Assembly: GCF_030373245.1 (NCBI RefSeq)
Contig: NZ_JAUCZF010000007.1
Span: 1 to 64,000 of the forward strand
Reading direction: 5' to 3'
Length of the DNA stretch: 64,000 nucleotides
From: Hydrogenophaga sp.
Lineage (GTDB): Bacteria > Pseudomonadota > Gammaproteobacteria > Burkholderiales > Burkholderiaceae_C
Under the pieces are notes generated by a model, which was given only the letters and a program-made list of their open reading frames with translations, was not told the DNA's origin and ran no database searches. This document shows, piece by piece, positions 1 through 8,724 of this stretch; the first letter of the stretch is position 1, and each line of letters starts with the position of its first letter. The translations under genes were made by a program, and so were the position numbers.

Positions 1-315
1 ACAAGTTCAGCGCGGTATCTGGATCACGGCCAAAACCGAGTTTTTCAACGGAATACAGCGATAGCAGTCAGTCGCGCCCGGGAGCTGGGTTCACGGTGCC
101 TAGCACGAAGCGGTCATCGGCTCACCCGGCAGCGCGGCGGAATCTATGACAGGTATCGAGAGGGCTGCAGTCATCCAGCTTGATCGGCCACCGGTTGCAG
201 TGCCAACTCGCGGTCGAATGTCCGCTGCACGAAGGGTCGAACTCACGCTCTCGACCCGATGCGGTCTTTGGAGTGTTTGTAGCAAAGCCGTCATTCGGGT
301 TGCAGTGTTCAAGCT
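1..315. other. Gene-poor degenerate stretch before the RHS fragment
   Basis: No reading frame here has a recognisable product. The segment holds short AAGCGGTCATCGG-like motifs (107-120 and a looser copy at 283-299) that recur in other gene-poor parts of the left end, so it may be decayed repeat or gene-cassette material. No attC-like structure or transposase remnant was recognised. Confidence 0.4.
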
Positions 316-915
316 TTTGCTGCCCGTGGGACAGGGCGGCACGGAGGTTGCTTCCGAGACGCTAGGTCAGCGTCTTGCCCAGCAGGCTGGTGATGTCGCC
401 AGCGGCGTTGGTGGTGACGGTCACGCCAGCGGCGGTGCTCTGGCGGTTGGTGCCGGGTTGCATGCCGTTGGTGAAGCTCATCGAAGCGCCGTTGGCGGTG
501 ATGGTGCCGCTGGTGCGGTTGCCGTTGGGGCCGTAGCTGTAGGTGTGGCCCCACTGGAACACCGGCGAGGCGCCCACGGCGGTGAAGCTGGTGAGCTGGC
601 CCAGGCTGTTGTAGAGGGCGTTGAAGGGCACGTCTTCGCTGACCCAGCCGCCTGCGCCGTTGGCGCGCAGGAGCTTTTGCATCACCGAGCCGATGCGACC
701 GGTGGCGTCAGGCGCGAAGGTGCCAAACTCGCTGGAGGTCAGCTGCCCGGCGGTGTTGTACCGGCGCGTGGCGGAGATGCGCGTGGTGGTGCTGGCGTCG
801 GCAAACTCCCAGCGCCAGGACAGGGGCTGGTCCAGCGCGTTCCAGGTGATGGCCTGCAGCAGCGGCTGGCCGTTCCAGCGCATGCCCGAGAGGCGCCCGG
901 CGGCGTTGTACTTTA
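316..915 (-). pseudogene. Truncated RHS/YD-repeat core fragment
   Basis: On the minus strand this encodes about 170 residues almost identical to an internal part of the RHS protein at 1307-5821: bases about 366-914 match 2224-2772 with only scattered substitutions. The open part starts inside the repeat core and ends after a GKTL-like segment. Homology continues weakly to about 316, but a deletion of about 20 bases breaks the frame. It has no signal peptide, no start of its own, no hyperconserved core end and no toxin tip, so it cannot be a working RHS protein. Beyond 915 the sequence switches abruptly to unrelated AT-richer DNA. It lies just downstream of the full gene and its small partner, where displaced RHS modules often accumulate, and could act as a recombination donor. 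Confidence 0.85.
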
Positions 916-1105
916 ATTGGAATCTGACCCCATTTCCCCATTCAACGGTTGTTGGAATGGGAATGACCCGTTCTCTCCATGTTTTTGCAGCGGGGTTTTC
1001 GCCTTATTTGCATGCTCGATTAGAGACGGATTGGCTTATCGATTACGCATTTTTGGCAAGAGACAAGACTTGACCCAACACTGTTCGAAGATGACTCAAT
1101 ATCGA

Positions 1106-1303
1106 TCATTCATCATCCATGTCATTCAGCATCAGGGCTGGGTCTGAACCCTTCTTTTTCTTTGAATAAAAAAACCAAACTATTAAAGCGAAAAAACAAA
1201 CTACGCCCAAGAATGACCTGATGATCCATGGAATACCAGAAGAAATGCTAGATTGTAAAAATAGCATTCCGATTAATAAAGAAATTGGGAAGAAGATCTT
1301 CAT
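1106..1303 (-). CDS. Small two-helix membrane protein, candidate RHS immunity protein
   Basis: A 65-residue protein with two hydrophobic segments (about residues 4-20 and 27-46) followed by a Lys-rich stretch (SKKKKG) and an acidic tail. Its start codon lies 3 bases past the RHS stop codon and is preceded by a GGGAG ribosome site contained in the last RHS codons, so the two are almost certainly co-translated. The gene is clearly AT-richer than its surroundings. In RHS, CDI and other polymorphic toxin systems the gene directly downstream of the variable tip normally encodes the cognate immunity protein, and membrane immunity proteins often pair with membrane-acting toxins. No family was recognised, so the immunity role is inferred from position, size and base composition only. 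Confidence 0.65.
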   Translation of the reverse strand: MKIFFPISLLIGMLFLQSSISSGIPWIIRSFLGVVCFFALIVWFFYSKKKKGSDPALMLNDMDDE

Positions 1304-1306
1304 TGA

Positions 1307-4300
1307 TTACTCCCAAGGTTTCATAACAATTGGGGAGCACACCTGATAACACCCCGCCATAGGGAAGCTCGGTAATGCGCCCTCCGGTACAGGCTTGCAT
1401 TGATTCCCTTCATTCGGGCAAACCAACCTGCAGTCTGGCTTACCGGGCTGAGGAATTAACGGAAGCTCAGGACCATTGAACATATCGTAGCCATCCTTCT
1501 TTTGCTCGTCCTTTTCAAATCGACGAGCCATTCGTCCAACGCTATCGGGGCGGCCAGAGCCCGGCATGACAAACGACGCAGGGCCCCGAAGGGTATCCCT
1601 TAAACCGCGTAGGCCCTCTGGATCCGTATCCGACAACGCATTCCCCCCCACATACCCAAACCGGTTCCACCCGCCCTCCAGCCCAATCGGATCGGCCTTC
1701 GTATACCGCCCCACCCTCGGATCGTAGAACCGGTGCCAGTTGTAGAACAGCCCGTTGCCGTCGTCAATCTGCCCAGGGTAGCGCAGGCTGTAGTTCAGCG
1801 GGGCCTGCCCGGCCGCAGGCGTGCTCTGTGGGTTGATCTCCCCGAACCCGCTGTAGGGCCACTGCCACTTCGCCGCCTTGCTGGCGTCGGTCAGGCGCCT
1901 TGGCGTGTTCAGGTGATCCGCATGCACCGCGTAATGCACACCGTCGATCACCGCCGCCACCGGCATCGGCCCCGAGGCGGTGGGCAGCCAGATGTGTTCG
2001 GTGGTCGAGGGCGCCGAGGCTCCTGCGTTGCGCGTGGTCTCCGAGAGCAGGTTGTGGCCATCGGTGCCGTAGCTGAAAACGGTTTGCGCAGTCGGGGTTT
2101 CCCGCAGGTACCGCTGACCCCAGCCGTTGAAGCGGCTGAGCGTGGTCTGCTGTCCGGCGCAGTTGCTGCCCGACGGGCACGGCGGCACAGCGGTCGCTTC
2201 CGAGAGGCGCCCGGCCGCGTCATAGGCCAGCGTCTTGCCCAGCAGGCTGGTGATGTCGCCAGCGGCGTTGGTGGTGACGGTCACGCCAGCGGCGGTGCTC
2301 TGGCGGTTGGTGCCGGGTTGCATGCCGTTGGTGAAGCTCATCGAAGCGCCGTTGGCGGTGATGGTGCCGCTGGTGCGGTTGCCGTTGGGGCCGTAGCTGT
2401 AGGTGTGGCCCCACTGGAACACCGGCGAGGCGCCCACGGCGGTGAAGCTGGTGAGCTGGCCCAGGCTGTTGTAGAGGGCGTTGAAGGGCACGTCTTCGCT
2501 GACCCAGCCGCCTGCGCCGTTGGCGCGCACGAGTTTCTGGGACACCGAGCCAATGCGCCCGGTGGAATCTGGGGCGAAGGTGGCGAACTCGCTGGAGGTC
2601 AACTGGCCGGCGGTGTTGTACTGGCGCGTGGCGGAGATGCGCGTGGTGGTGCTGGCATCGGCGAACTCCCAGCGCCAGGACAGGGGCTGGTCCAGTGCGT
2701 TCCAGGTGATGGCCTGCAGCAGGGGCTGGCCGTTCCAGCGCATGCCCGAGAGGCGCCCGGCGGCGTTGTACTGGTGGGTGAGCACGGACCCGCTGGGGTA
2801 GGTGAGCGTGGCCAGATCGCCTTTGCCGCCGCCGCTGGTGCGGTAGGTGTAGGCGGTGGTCTGCACGATGCTGTGGCTGGCGATGGCGCTGGAGATGATC
2901 TGCGTCTGGCGGGTCAGGCGGCCGAAGGCGTCCCACTGGAACTGGGTGGTGGCGTGGGTGAACAGACCGTTGGTGCCTTCACCTTGGTCCACGATCTCGC
3001 ACAGGCGCCCTTTGCTCGCGTTGGGCTGATTGGCGGCGTTGCAGGTGGTGCCCGTCAGGTCGTAGCGAAGTTCGGTGGTGTGGATCTTGCCGGCAGGGGT
3101 CGTGGCAGGTGTGCCAGCGGCTGGGCTGTGGGTGATCAGCGTCGGGCGGCCCATGGCGTCGCGCGTGATGTCGGTGGCGCGGGCGATGGCGTCGACGATG
3201 CGGCTGGGCAGGCCCAGGGCGTCGTAGGTCGAGGCGGTGGTGCCCGCGTCGGGCGTGGCCTCGCTGCGGGCGTTGCCTTGCACATCGCGTGTGTAGGCGG
3301 TGGTGACGTAGTTGAAGTCGACCACCTGCGTGACCGCGTCCTGTGCGTTGTAGGCGATGGTGGCGACGCGGCTGGTGGCGTCGGTGATGCGGTTGATGCG
3401 GTCCAGTCCGTCACGGCCATAGTTGGTGGTTCGGCCCAGGGCATCGGTTGCCGAGGCCAGGCGACCGTTGGCATCCTGCGTGTAGGTCTCACTGATGCCC
3501 GCGCCCACGGTTTCGCTCTGCACGCGGTTGAGCGCGCTGATGGTGCGCCGGATTTGCAGCGCCAGGGCGCCACCGTTGTTGCGCACCTGTTCGTCGGTGG
3601 CGTTGCCGGCGGGGTCGAGGGTGAAGACCGCGCTCTGGCCGCGGTTGTCGGTCCAGCCGGTGTTGCGCAGCGCGGCGTCGTACTGGTAGGCGATGGTGTG
3701 GCCGTTGGGCAGGGCTGCGCTCAGGATCTGGCCGTCGGCGGTGTAGGTGTAGGCGGTGGCGAGATGGACATTGCCCACGGACAGGGTCGAGGTGGCCAAC
3801 CAGCCGCGCGGCGTGTAAGACATGCGCCGGATCAACCCTGTGGGTTCATTGATCTGCGACACCAGACCAGCAGGACTGTAGGCATAGGTGGTGACGTGCC
3901 CCAGCGGATTGGTCTTGCGGGTGAGCTGACCGAAGGTGTTGTACGCATAGGTCGTGGTGGCGCCACGCGGGTCGGTCTCCGTGGCCATCAGCCCCTGTGC
4001 GTTGTAGGTCCAGGCCCAGACTTCGTTGACGGCCGTGCCCGTGGTCGCGGTGATGTTCTTGCGCAGCAGGTTGCCGTTGGTATCGTAGGCAAAGGTCGTG
4101 CGCTTGCCCCCGGTCTCGTCGATCTGGGTGGGCAGGCGCAAGGTGGGATGCCATTGGGTCTGTGTGGTCTGCGCCTCAGGAAGGCCGTTTGCCCTGGTCA
4201 CTCCTGTGGCCACACGGCGCGCTGTATCCCAGCTGTACAAGGTATTGATACCCAGGAAGTCGGTCTCCCTGTCGATCAGGCCCAATGGGTTTTGCACTCG

Positions 4301-5821
4301 GTTGGCGACAGAGGGCGCCCCTGTTGCCGACGGCAGATTGGCACTGGTGACGGCCAGTTTGCCCACTTGAGTGCTGTAGTTATAGGTCCGTGCTGTACCC
4401 AGCGGATCGGTCACCGTGGCTGCTCCGTTGGTGCCATATGCAACGACATGCCGCTGCACCGCGCCAGCGTGCTCTGTGCTGGTGGCGCGGCCCTGGCTGT
4501 CGTAGGCGAAGCTGGCAAAGCGCTGGGTGCCTTGCTGGATGCCAGTCAAGGCGGCAGGGAAGCCAGGATTTTCATAGAGGTATGTTCTGGTGGAACTGTC
4601 CGCGTAAAGCACGCCCGTCAGCCGGGACACATCGTCAAAGCTGTAGACAATGGCTTGTCCATCGGGCAAGGTCACCGTCTGAAGCAAACCAGCGGCGTTG
4701 TAAGCCAACGTCAGGCTTCGCCCGAAGTGGTTGGTGACTTGTGTCAATCGACCCGAGGTGTCGTAGCCGTACACCATGGACCAGCCATTGCGTTGCGCAT
4801 GTGTTTGCAGGCGCCCCGATGCATCGAATGTCCACAGACTGTCATCGTCGGCGCGCCGATAGGTGTGACCGCTTCCGGCCTGGCTGAGTCTGTCGATGCT
4901 GTTGTCGGGTGTCCATGTGGTGGCACCTTGCGCCTGTGTGAACAGGCGCACGCGCCCGTCGCCAAAGGTGATGCGGGCAGTGGTGGCCCCATTGCCTGCA
5001 GTGCGCAGCGTCAAATTGACCTCGTGGCTGTGTCGCCAACCTGCCCCAAGGGTGTTGGATGGCGAGGCAGAGCCAGTGACCCAGCTGCTGCGGTAGGTGC
5101 GCAGCCAGTGGGTTCCGTGGACACTGTCGTCCTTGTGGTCTAGCTCCATCTGCACCTTGTCGCCTGTGGCCGGGATGATGGGATTCCCGGCGCTCACGCC
5201 GTCTTGGCGTTCACACACCGGCCCTGGTGGCGTCGGTCCTGGCGGCTGTGGCGGTCCCCCCAGTGGCTCCGGCTGTGGCGGTTCTGGTGGCTCCGGCGGT
5301 TCTGGTGGCGGCAGGGGATCCGCCGGCTGGGTGGTGCAGACCATGTTGATACCGCGGTAAAGGCCGCTGTACCAGCGCGAGCCGTCCGGGTACGCGTGGG
5401 AGTAGTTCCAGTAACTACCTGCCACACATTGCTCAAGGGCGTATGGAGCCCGGCTGGGATCGTTTGCGTTTGACCAGGCGATGTTGGCTTGAGCTGCCCC
5501 ACACCAGCTGCTTCCCCGAAAATCGGGCGTGTCCTGGTAGTACCAAAAATAGTTCAATGTCGAACCTGTCGGGCACGCGGTGAGGCTTGTGTCGTAGTAC
5601 ACCGACTCAGCGGGCGCGGCGGAAGCCAACGCCGAAGTTGATCTCGCCAATGACGTCGTTGGGTTTGCAGACTTCGGCGCCGACGCGGGTGTCGCGATCC
5701 AATTGGGCGTTATGCCGCTGTGCTGGCTGGCGGTCTGCGCCTGAAGCGCTCCTGTCGCCAGACCGCATGAGACGACGCCAAGCGCCATTAACACCCTGCG
5801 CTTGGTGATTTCGGACTTCAT
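1307..5821 (-). CDS. Secreted RHS/YD-repeat protein with variable C-terminal tip
   Basis: A 1504-residue polymorphic-toxin type protein. Order: Sec-type signal peptide (residues about 1-29, ending ALQAQ), a Cys/Trp/Tyr-rich N-terminal region (about 70-165), a Pro/Glu linker (about 169-201), a DUF6531-like entry (NPIIPATGDK), long tandem YD/RHS repeats, then the hyperconserved RHS core end (YNWHRFYDPRVGRYTKADPI). The last 100 residues (1405-1504), after DPEGL, are an unmatched tip with five cysteines, lower in GC than the core. The start has a strong GGGAGGA site. There is no PAAR or VgrG-type N-terminus, so delivery through a type VI spike is not indicated; the signal peptide suggests export, as in WapA-like proteins. 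The RHS core normally forms a shell that encloses the toxic tip. Tip activity is unknown. Confidence 0.9.
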   Translation of the reverse strand: MKSEITKRRVLMALGVVSCGLATGALQAQTASQHSGITPNWIATPASAPKSANPTTSLARSTSALASAAPAESVYYDTSLTACPTGSTLNYFWYYQDTPDFRGSSWCGAAQANIAWSNANDPSRAPYALEQCVAGSYWNYSHAYPDGSRWYSGLYRGINMVCTTQPADPLPPPEPPEPPEPPQPEPLGGPPQPPGPTPPGPVCERQDGVSAGNPIIPATGDKVQMELDHKDDSVHGTHWLRTYRSSWVTGSASPSNTLGAGWRHSHEVNLTLRTAGNGATTARITFGDGRVRLFTQAQGATTWTPDNSIDRLSQAGSGHTYRRADDDSLWTFDASGRLQTHAQRNGWSMVYGYDTSGRLTQVTNHFGRSLTLAYNAAGLLQTVTLPDGQAIVYSFDDVSRLTGVLYADSSTRTYLYENPGFPAALTGIQQGTQRFASFAYDSQGRATSTEHAGAVQRHVVAYGTNGAATVTDPLGTARTYNYSTQVGKLAVTSANLPSATGAPSVANRVQNPLGLIDRETDFLGINTLYSWDTARRVATGVTRANGLPEAQTTQTQWHPTLRLPTQIDETGGKRTTFAYDTNGNLLRKNITATTGTAVNEVWAWTYNAQGLMATETDPRGATTTYAYNTFGQLTRKTNPLGHVTTYAYSPAGLVSQINEPTGLIRRMSYTPRGWLATSTLSVGNVHLATAYTYTADGQILSAALPNGHTIAYQYDAALRNTGWTDNRGQSAVFTLDPAGNATDEQVRNNGGALALQIRRTISALNRVQSETVGAGISETYTQDANGRLASATDALGRTTNYGRDGLDRINRITDATSRVATIAYNAQDAVTQVVDFNYVTTAYTRDVQGNARSEATPDAGTTASTYDALGLPSRIVDAIARATDITRDAMGRPTLITHSPAAGTPATTPAGKIHTTELRYDLTGTTCNAANQPNASKGRLCEIVDQGEGTNGLFTHATTQFQWDAFGRLTRQTQIISSAIASHSIVQTTAYTYRTSGGGKGDLATLTYPSGSVLTHQYNAAGRLSGMRWNGQPLLQAITWNALDQPLSWRWEFADASTTTRISATRQYNTAGQLTSSEFATFAPDSTGRIGSVSQKLVRANGAGGWVSEDVPFNALYNSLGQLTSFTAVGASPVFQWGHTYSYGPNGNRTSGTITANGASMSFTNGMQPGTNRQSTAAGVTVTTNAAGDITSLLGKTLAYDAAGRLSEATAVPPCPSGSNCAGQQTTLSRFNGWGQRYLRETPTAQTVFSYGTDGHNLLSETTRNAGASAPSTTEHIWLPTASGPMPVAAVIDGVHYAVHADHLNTPRRLTDASKAAKWQWPYSGFGEINPQSTPAAGQAPLNYSLRYPGQIDDGNGLFYNWHRFYDPRVGRYTKADPIGLEGGWNRFGYVGGNALSDTDPEGLRGLRDTLRGPASFVMPGSGRPDSVGRMARRFEKDEQKKDGYDMFNGPELPLIPQPGKPDCRLVCPNEGNQCKPVPEGALPSFPMAGCYQVCSPIVMKPWE

Positions 5822-6612
5822 ATTCCTCCCTTTTCGAACTGATTTTTCGATCGATCATAAGGTCCTTTTATGACGCCATGAGTGGTCTCCTTTGTTGCAG
5901 TTTTGCGATGCAGTGCGAGAGTTACTGGCTCCCAAGGAGCACTTCCATACCAATGCGTGCTCGCTCTCCTTCGCAACGAATGGGTTCAATGGCCACTGCA
6001 TTGGTCTGTGAACCACCCACCCGTTTTTCCATAGGGGCGCCGATTGTTTGGCCCAACCATCGAGGCTGCGGCCTTGCATCATTGACGCAGGTGTTCATGC
6101 AGGCCACAGGGCCTTGCAGCGAAGCTGAGCTGCTTCACGCTGCGCGGTTACCACAAGGTGGGCATGCAGTGGCGGTCGTATCGCTTGGGCAACAAAATCC
6201 AGGCATTGGCCAGGTGCGATTTGAAGCGATCGGAATCCAACACAGGGCTATGTTGATTTCAGAATGAAGGCCATGTGCTCGATCAAAAAATGCACTTTGG
6301 GGCCAACTGATCGATGTTGAACGACTTCAGTAGGAAACGAAGCCACGCTGGAACACATCATCGCCATCCTGCGCCAGCCCGCAGCAGCCCTGGCAGTTGC
6401 CTCAGCGCCAACCTTGAGTGACCGCTTCCACGATTGATCGAAGACCGCTCCTGGCCGACAGTGTGAGTGCAAGGGCTTGTCAGGAAGCTGACTTTCGATT
6501 CACTAGCCAGTGTCGTCCAAGGACAGTCATAGACAAGGTCCTCGAACTGGCGCTGTCGGCCACTTCCGGTGATAGGCGAACGGCAGCTTCGCGGCTGCTG
6601 ACCGGGTTGGAC
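5822..6612. other. Upstream region of the RHS gene and gene-poor DNA
   Basis: About 790 bases with only short overlapping frames on both strands, none resembling a known family. The first 60 bases hold the RHS ribosome site and presumably its promoter. Several frames of 60-150 codons are open, as expected in GC-rich DNA, but lack ribosome sites and recognisable composition. Decayed genes are likely, but I cannot name them. Confidence 0.4.
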
Positions 6613-7023
6613 TTACTTCGGGTACAGCAGCAGCTGCGTGCAACGGAAGAGTGCCAGTGTGCGGCCCGTTTCGCGCGAGCTGACGGTTGCATCCCATACC
6701 TGCGTGGTCCGCCCCAGATGCGCCGGCCGCGCTTCGCAGACCACGGTGCCTTCGCGCACCGTACCGAGATGGTTGGACTTCAGCTCGACGGTGGTGAAGC
6801 CGCTGGCGCCGTCGGGCAGGTTGCGCACGCAGCCATAGCCGGCCAGCGTGTCCGCCAGAGTCACCACGCTGCCGGCGTGTAGGAACCCATTGGGGGCCAT
6901 GAGCTCCGCACGCACCTGCAACTCGGCCTGCAAAAGGTCGGGATCGCTGCGGGTGATCACGATGCCCAGGTGGGCTGGCAAGTGCTGCTGCCCGAGACGA
7001 TTGAATTCTTCAGGCGTGCGCAC
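6613..7023 (-). CDS. PaaI/YdiI-type hotdog thioesterase
   Basis: A 136-residue protein of the PaaI-like hotdog thioesterase family, which hydrolyses acyl-CoA thioesters. The signature is the central stretch APNGFLHAG followed by VVTLADTLAGYG, containing the usual acidic residue on the long helix, then GFTTVELKSNHLG and the final strands. The start is taken as GTG at 7023, since AGGAG lies 6 bases upstream and the family N-terminus begins about there; a longer reading in this frame runs back through the neighbouring gene and is spurious. It overlaps the end of the alpha/beta hydrolase by 14 bases, so it is the third gene of a TetR-hydrolase-thioesterase operon. The natural acyl substrate is not evident. 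Confidence 0.85.
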   Translation of the reverse strand: MRTPEEFNRLGQQHLPAHLGIVITRSDPDLLQAELQVRAELMAPNGFLHAGSVVTLADTLAGYGCVRNLPDGASGFTTVELKSNHLGTVREGTVVCEARPAHLGRTTQVWDATVSSRETGRTLALFRCTQLLLYPK

Positions 7024-7915
7024 AGTGAACTCCTGTATGCGGGAGGGATTCGAACCAGTCCAGCGCGTTGCGCCACAAGGGTTCGGCTTGAGAGCGGAAA
7101 TAGCCCATGTGGCCGATCGGACCCAGGCCCATGCTTGCCGGGTCGATGTCCAATCCGCGCCATTCAGCATGCCGGTACCCTGCCATGAAGGCGTCGCGCG
7201 AGGCGGGCGGGGCCCAGTGATCGTCCAGCGCGTTAGCCGCAACGATGGGTGTGCGCACGCGATCGAAACTCGCCGCGACCTCGTCAGCAACTGCGGGATC
7301 GTCGAAGAAGTAGCGAGGGCGGCTGCACCATTCGCGCCATTGGCGGTAGACGTCCAGTGGCAGGTCCTCGCCCATGCCCAGCAAGCTCCACGGCAGGTAG
7401 CCCTTCCACCGTGTGAGCAGCGGGCCAAGCAGCCGCCACATTGCCAGCACCCGCAGGCGTTCCAGCGGTGGCATCCAGCCGTGCCACCCGGCGCCGGTGG
7501 CGAAGGTGTACAAGCCCGCCACCCGATCGGGTTGGGGCAACAGACCATAGGCGTGTCCACCGTACGAGTGGCCGACGATGAAGACCGAACCCGGCGTCCC
7601 GGGCTGCTGCGCAGCGCGATCGACCGCGGCCGCCAAGTCGAGCCGAGCCCAGTCACGGTAGTCCATGCGAAAGCCCTTCAGGCTGGGCGGGCCCGACTGG
7701 CCTATCCCACGGTAGTCCAACGTCCATGTCGCGTGGCCACGCGACGCGGCATATAGTGCGAAGCGGCGGTAAAAGCGCTGGGGCACACCGGTCGCACCGG
7801 CGACGACAATGCGGCCCCGCAGTGGGCCGGATGCCGGGTAGTACGTGGCCGACAGGCGATAGCCATCGGCGGCGGTCAGGATCAGAGGCTCCGGTTCGTG
7901 CATTCTCAGGTTCAT
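7010..7915 (-). CDS. Alpha/beta hydrolase (S33/YheT-like)
   Basis: A 301-residue alpha/beta hydrolase. Seen: an oxyanion-type VVAGATGV segment near residue 35, LDYRGIGQSG, the nucleophile elbow GHSYGG, an acidic residue in ANALDDHW, and a late histidine in PIGHMGYF, giving a plausible Ser-Asp-His triad. The lid is Trp-rich (GWHGWMPP, YRQWREW). The start MNLRMHEPEP at 7915 lies 4 bases after the TetR stop codon, and the open frame upstream of it overlaps the regulator, so it is not used. Related proteins are esterases or lipase-like enzymes of unknown physiological substrate. Co-transcribed with the regulator and the thioesterase, which suggests control by a small lipophilic or acyl ligand. 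Confidence 0.82.
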   Translation of the reverse strand: MNLRMHEPEPLILTAADGYRLSATYYPASGPLRGRIVVAGATGVPQRFYRRFALYAASRGHATWTLDYRGIGQSGPPSLKGFRMDYRDWARLDLAAAVDRAAQQPGTPGSVFIVGHSYGGHAYGLLPQPDRVAGLYTFATGAGWHGWMPPLERLRVLAMWRLLGPLLTRWKGYLPWSLLGMGEDLPLDVYRQWREWCSRPRYFFDDPAVADEVAASFDRVRTPIVAANALDDHWAPPASRDAFMAGYRHAEWRGLDIDPASMGLGPIGHMGYFRSQAEPLWRNALDWFESLPHTGVHCAHA

Positions 7916-7919
7916 GGCG

Positions 7920-8525
7920 TCAGGGGTTGGCCGGGGCTTCGCGAAGTTCGCGCGCCACGATGTCAAGCAGGATGTCGGTGGTTTCGCTGAGGGCTCGTGC
8001 ATTGCCTGCTACACGGGCCTGCATTAGCGCCCCTTCGTAGGCTGCAAAGAGCAGCGTGGCCAGCGCCGGGGCGCGCGCCGCAGGCATGCCGGCTCGCAAT
8101 AGCTCTCCGGCCAAGCGCTCGCGGAGTGCGGCGAATCCCCGTGCCAGCGCGCCGCGCAGCGCCGTGTCGTCGGGCGTCGACTCCAGTGCGACAGTGGCAA
8201 GCGGACAGCCGGCCGCAAACTCGGTGCGCTCGAGTTGGCGTTGCGCACCAGTCAACCAAGCGCGCAGCGCAGCCACGGGGTTAGCTTCGCGCCGCAGCAG
8301 CGCGTCCATGCGCGCCTCCAGCGCGACGACAGCGGCGTCGATGGCCGCAACTGCCAGTTCGGTCTTGCCGCCCGGGAAGTGGTGGTACAGGACTCCCTTC
8401 GGTGCTTGCGCTGCCTGCAGCAACTCTGACAAACCAATGCCGTGCAGCCCCCGCCGCTGCAATGCTTCGGTCATCGCATGGATCAGGCGATCGCGGGTGG
8501 CTGGTGGTGTCGCATCGGTTCGCAT
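7920..8525 (-). CDS. TetR/AcrR-family regulator
   Basis: A 201-residue repressor. The N-terminal helix-turn-helix is typical (RDRLIHAMTEALQRRG, then GIGLSELLQAAQAPKGVLYHHFPGGKTEL), and the C-terminal ligand domain resembles the LmrA/YxaF-like subgroup (GCPLATVALE). It is the first gene of an operon with an alpha/beta hydrolase (4-base gap) and a thioesterase. A perfect palindrome, TAGACCGGTCGGTCTA, starts 13 bases upstream of its ATG and is a typical TetR operator, so autoregulation of the whole operon is likely. Confidence 0.9.
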   Translation of the reverse strand: MRTDATPPATRDRLIHAMTEALQRRGLHGIGLSELLQAAQAPKGVLYHHFPGGKTELAVAAIDAAVVALEARMDALLRREANPVAALRAWLTGAQRQLERTEFAAGCPLATVALESTPDDTALRGALARGFAALRERLAGELLRAGMPAARAPALATLLFAAYEGALMQARVAGNARALSETTDILLDIVARELREAPANP

Positions 8526-8537
8526 GACGTAACTCTA

Positions 8538-8553
8538 TAGACCGGTCGGTCTA
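8538..8553. promoter_or_regulatory. Palindromic TetR operator
   Basis: TAGACCGGTCGGTCTA is a near-perfect dyad just upstream of the TetR-type gene. The layout (TAGACC and GGTCTA half sites) matches operators of many TetR repressors acting on acyl or lipid-related operons. Binding by the adjacent regulator is inferred from proximity. Confidence 0.75.
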
Positions 8554-8724
8554 GTGTCAATCGAGCGAGCTTGCCATTTGGTGCCAGCGCGGATCTGGCC
8601 CGATGGCCTGGGCTTCGACCGCGAAGACCGATGTCGGCCATTTGCGGTCGTCGATCGGTCGAGAGGGCAGACGTTCGTCCGTTCAGGCGCGGACAAACGC
8701 TGTTTGGGGTGCATCAAATCATTA

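Noticed and set aside
1-315. Integron-type gene cassette at the left edge
   Set aside because: No attC-like folded site or cassette integrase was visible.
901-950. TTGGAATCTGACCCC-like string near the RHS fragment edge, as a transposon end
   Set aside because: A similar string before the DUF3179 gene (near 18320) is too short and not paired with a transposase or flanking repeat.
1733-5143. A long plus-strand open frame (1136 codons) opposite the RHS gene
   Set aside because: It mirrors the codon pattern of the RHS gene, has no ribosome site and reads as Gly/Ala/Val-rich low-complexity protein.
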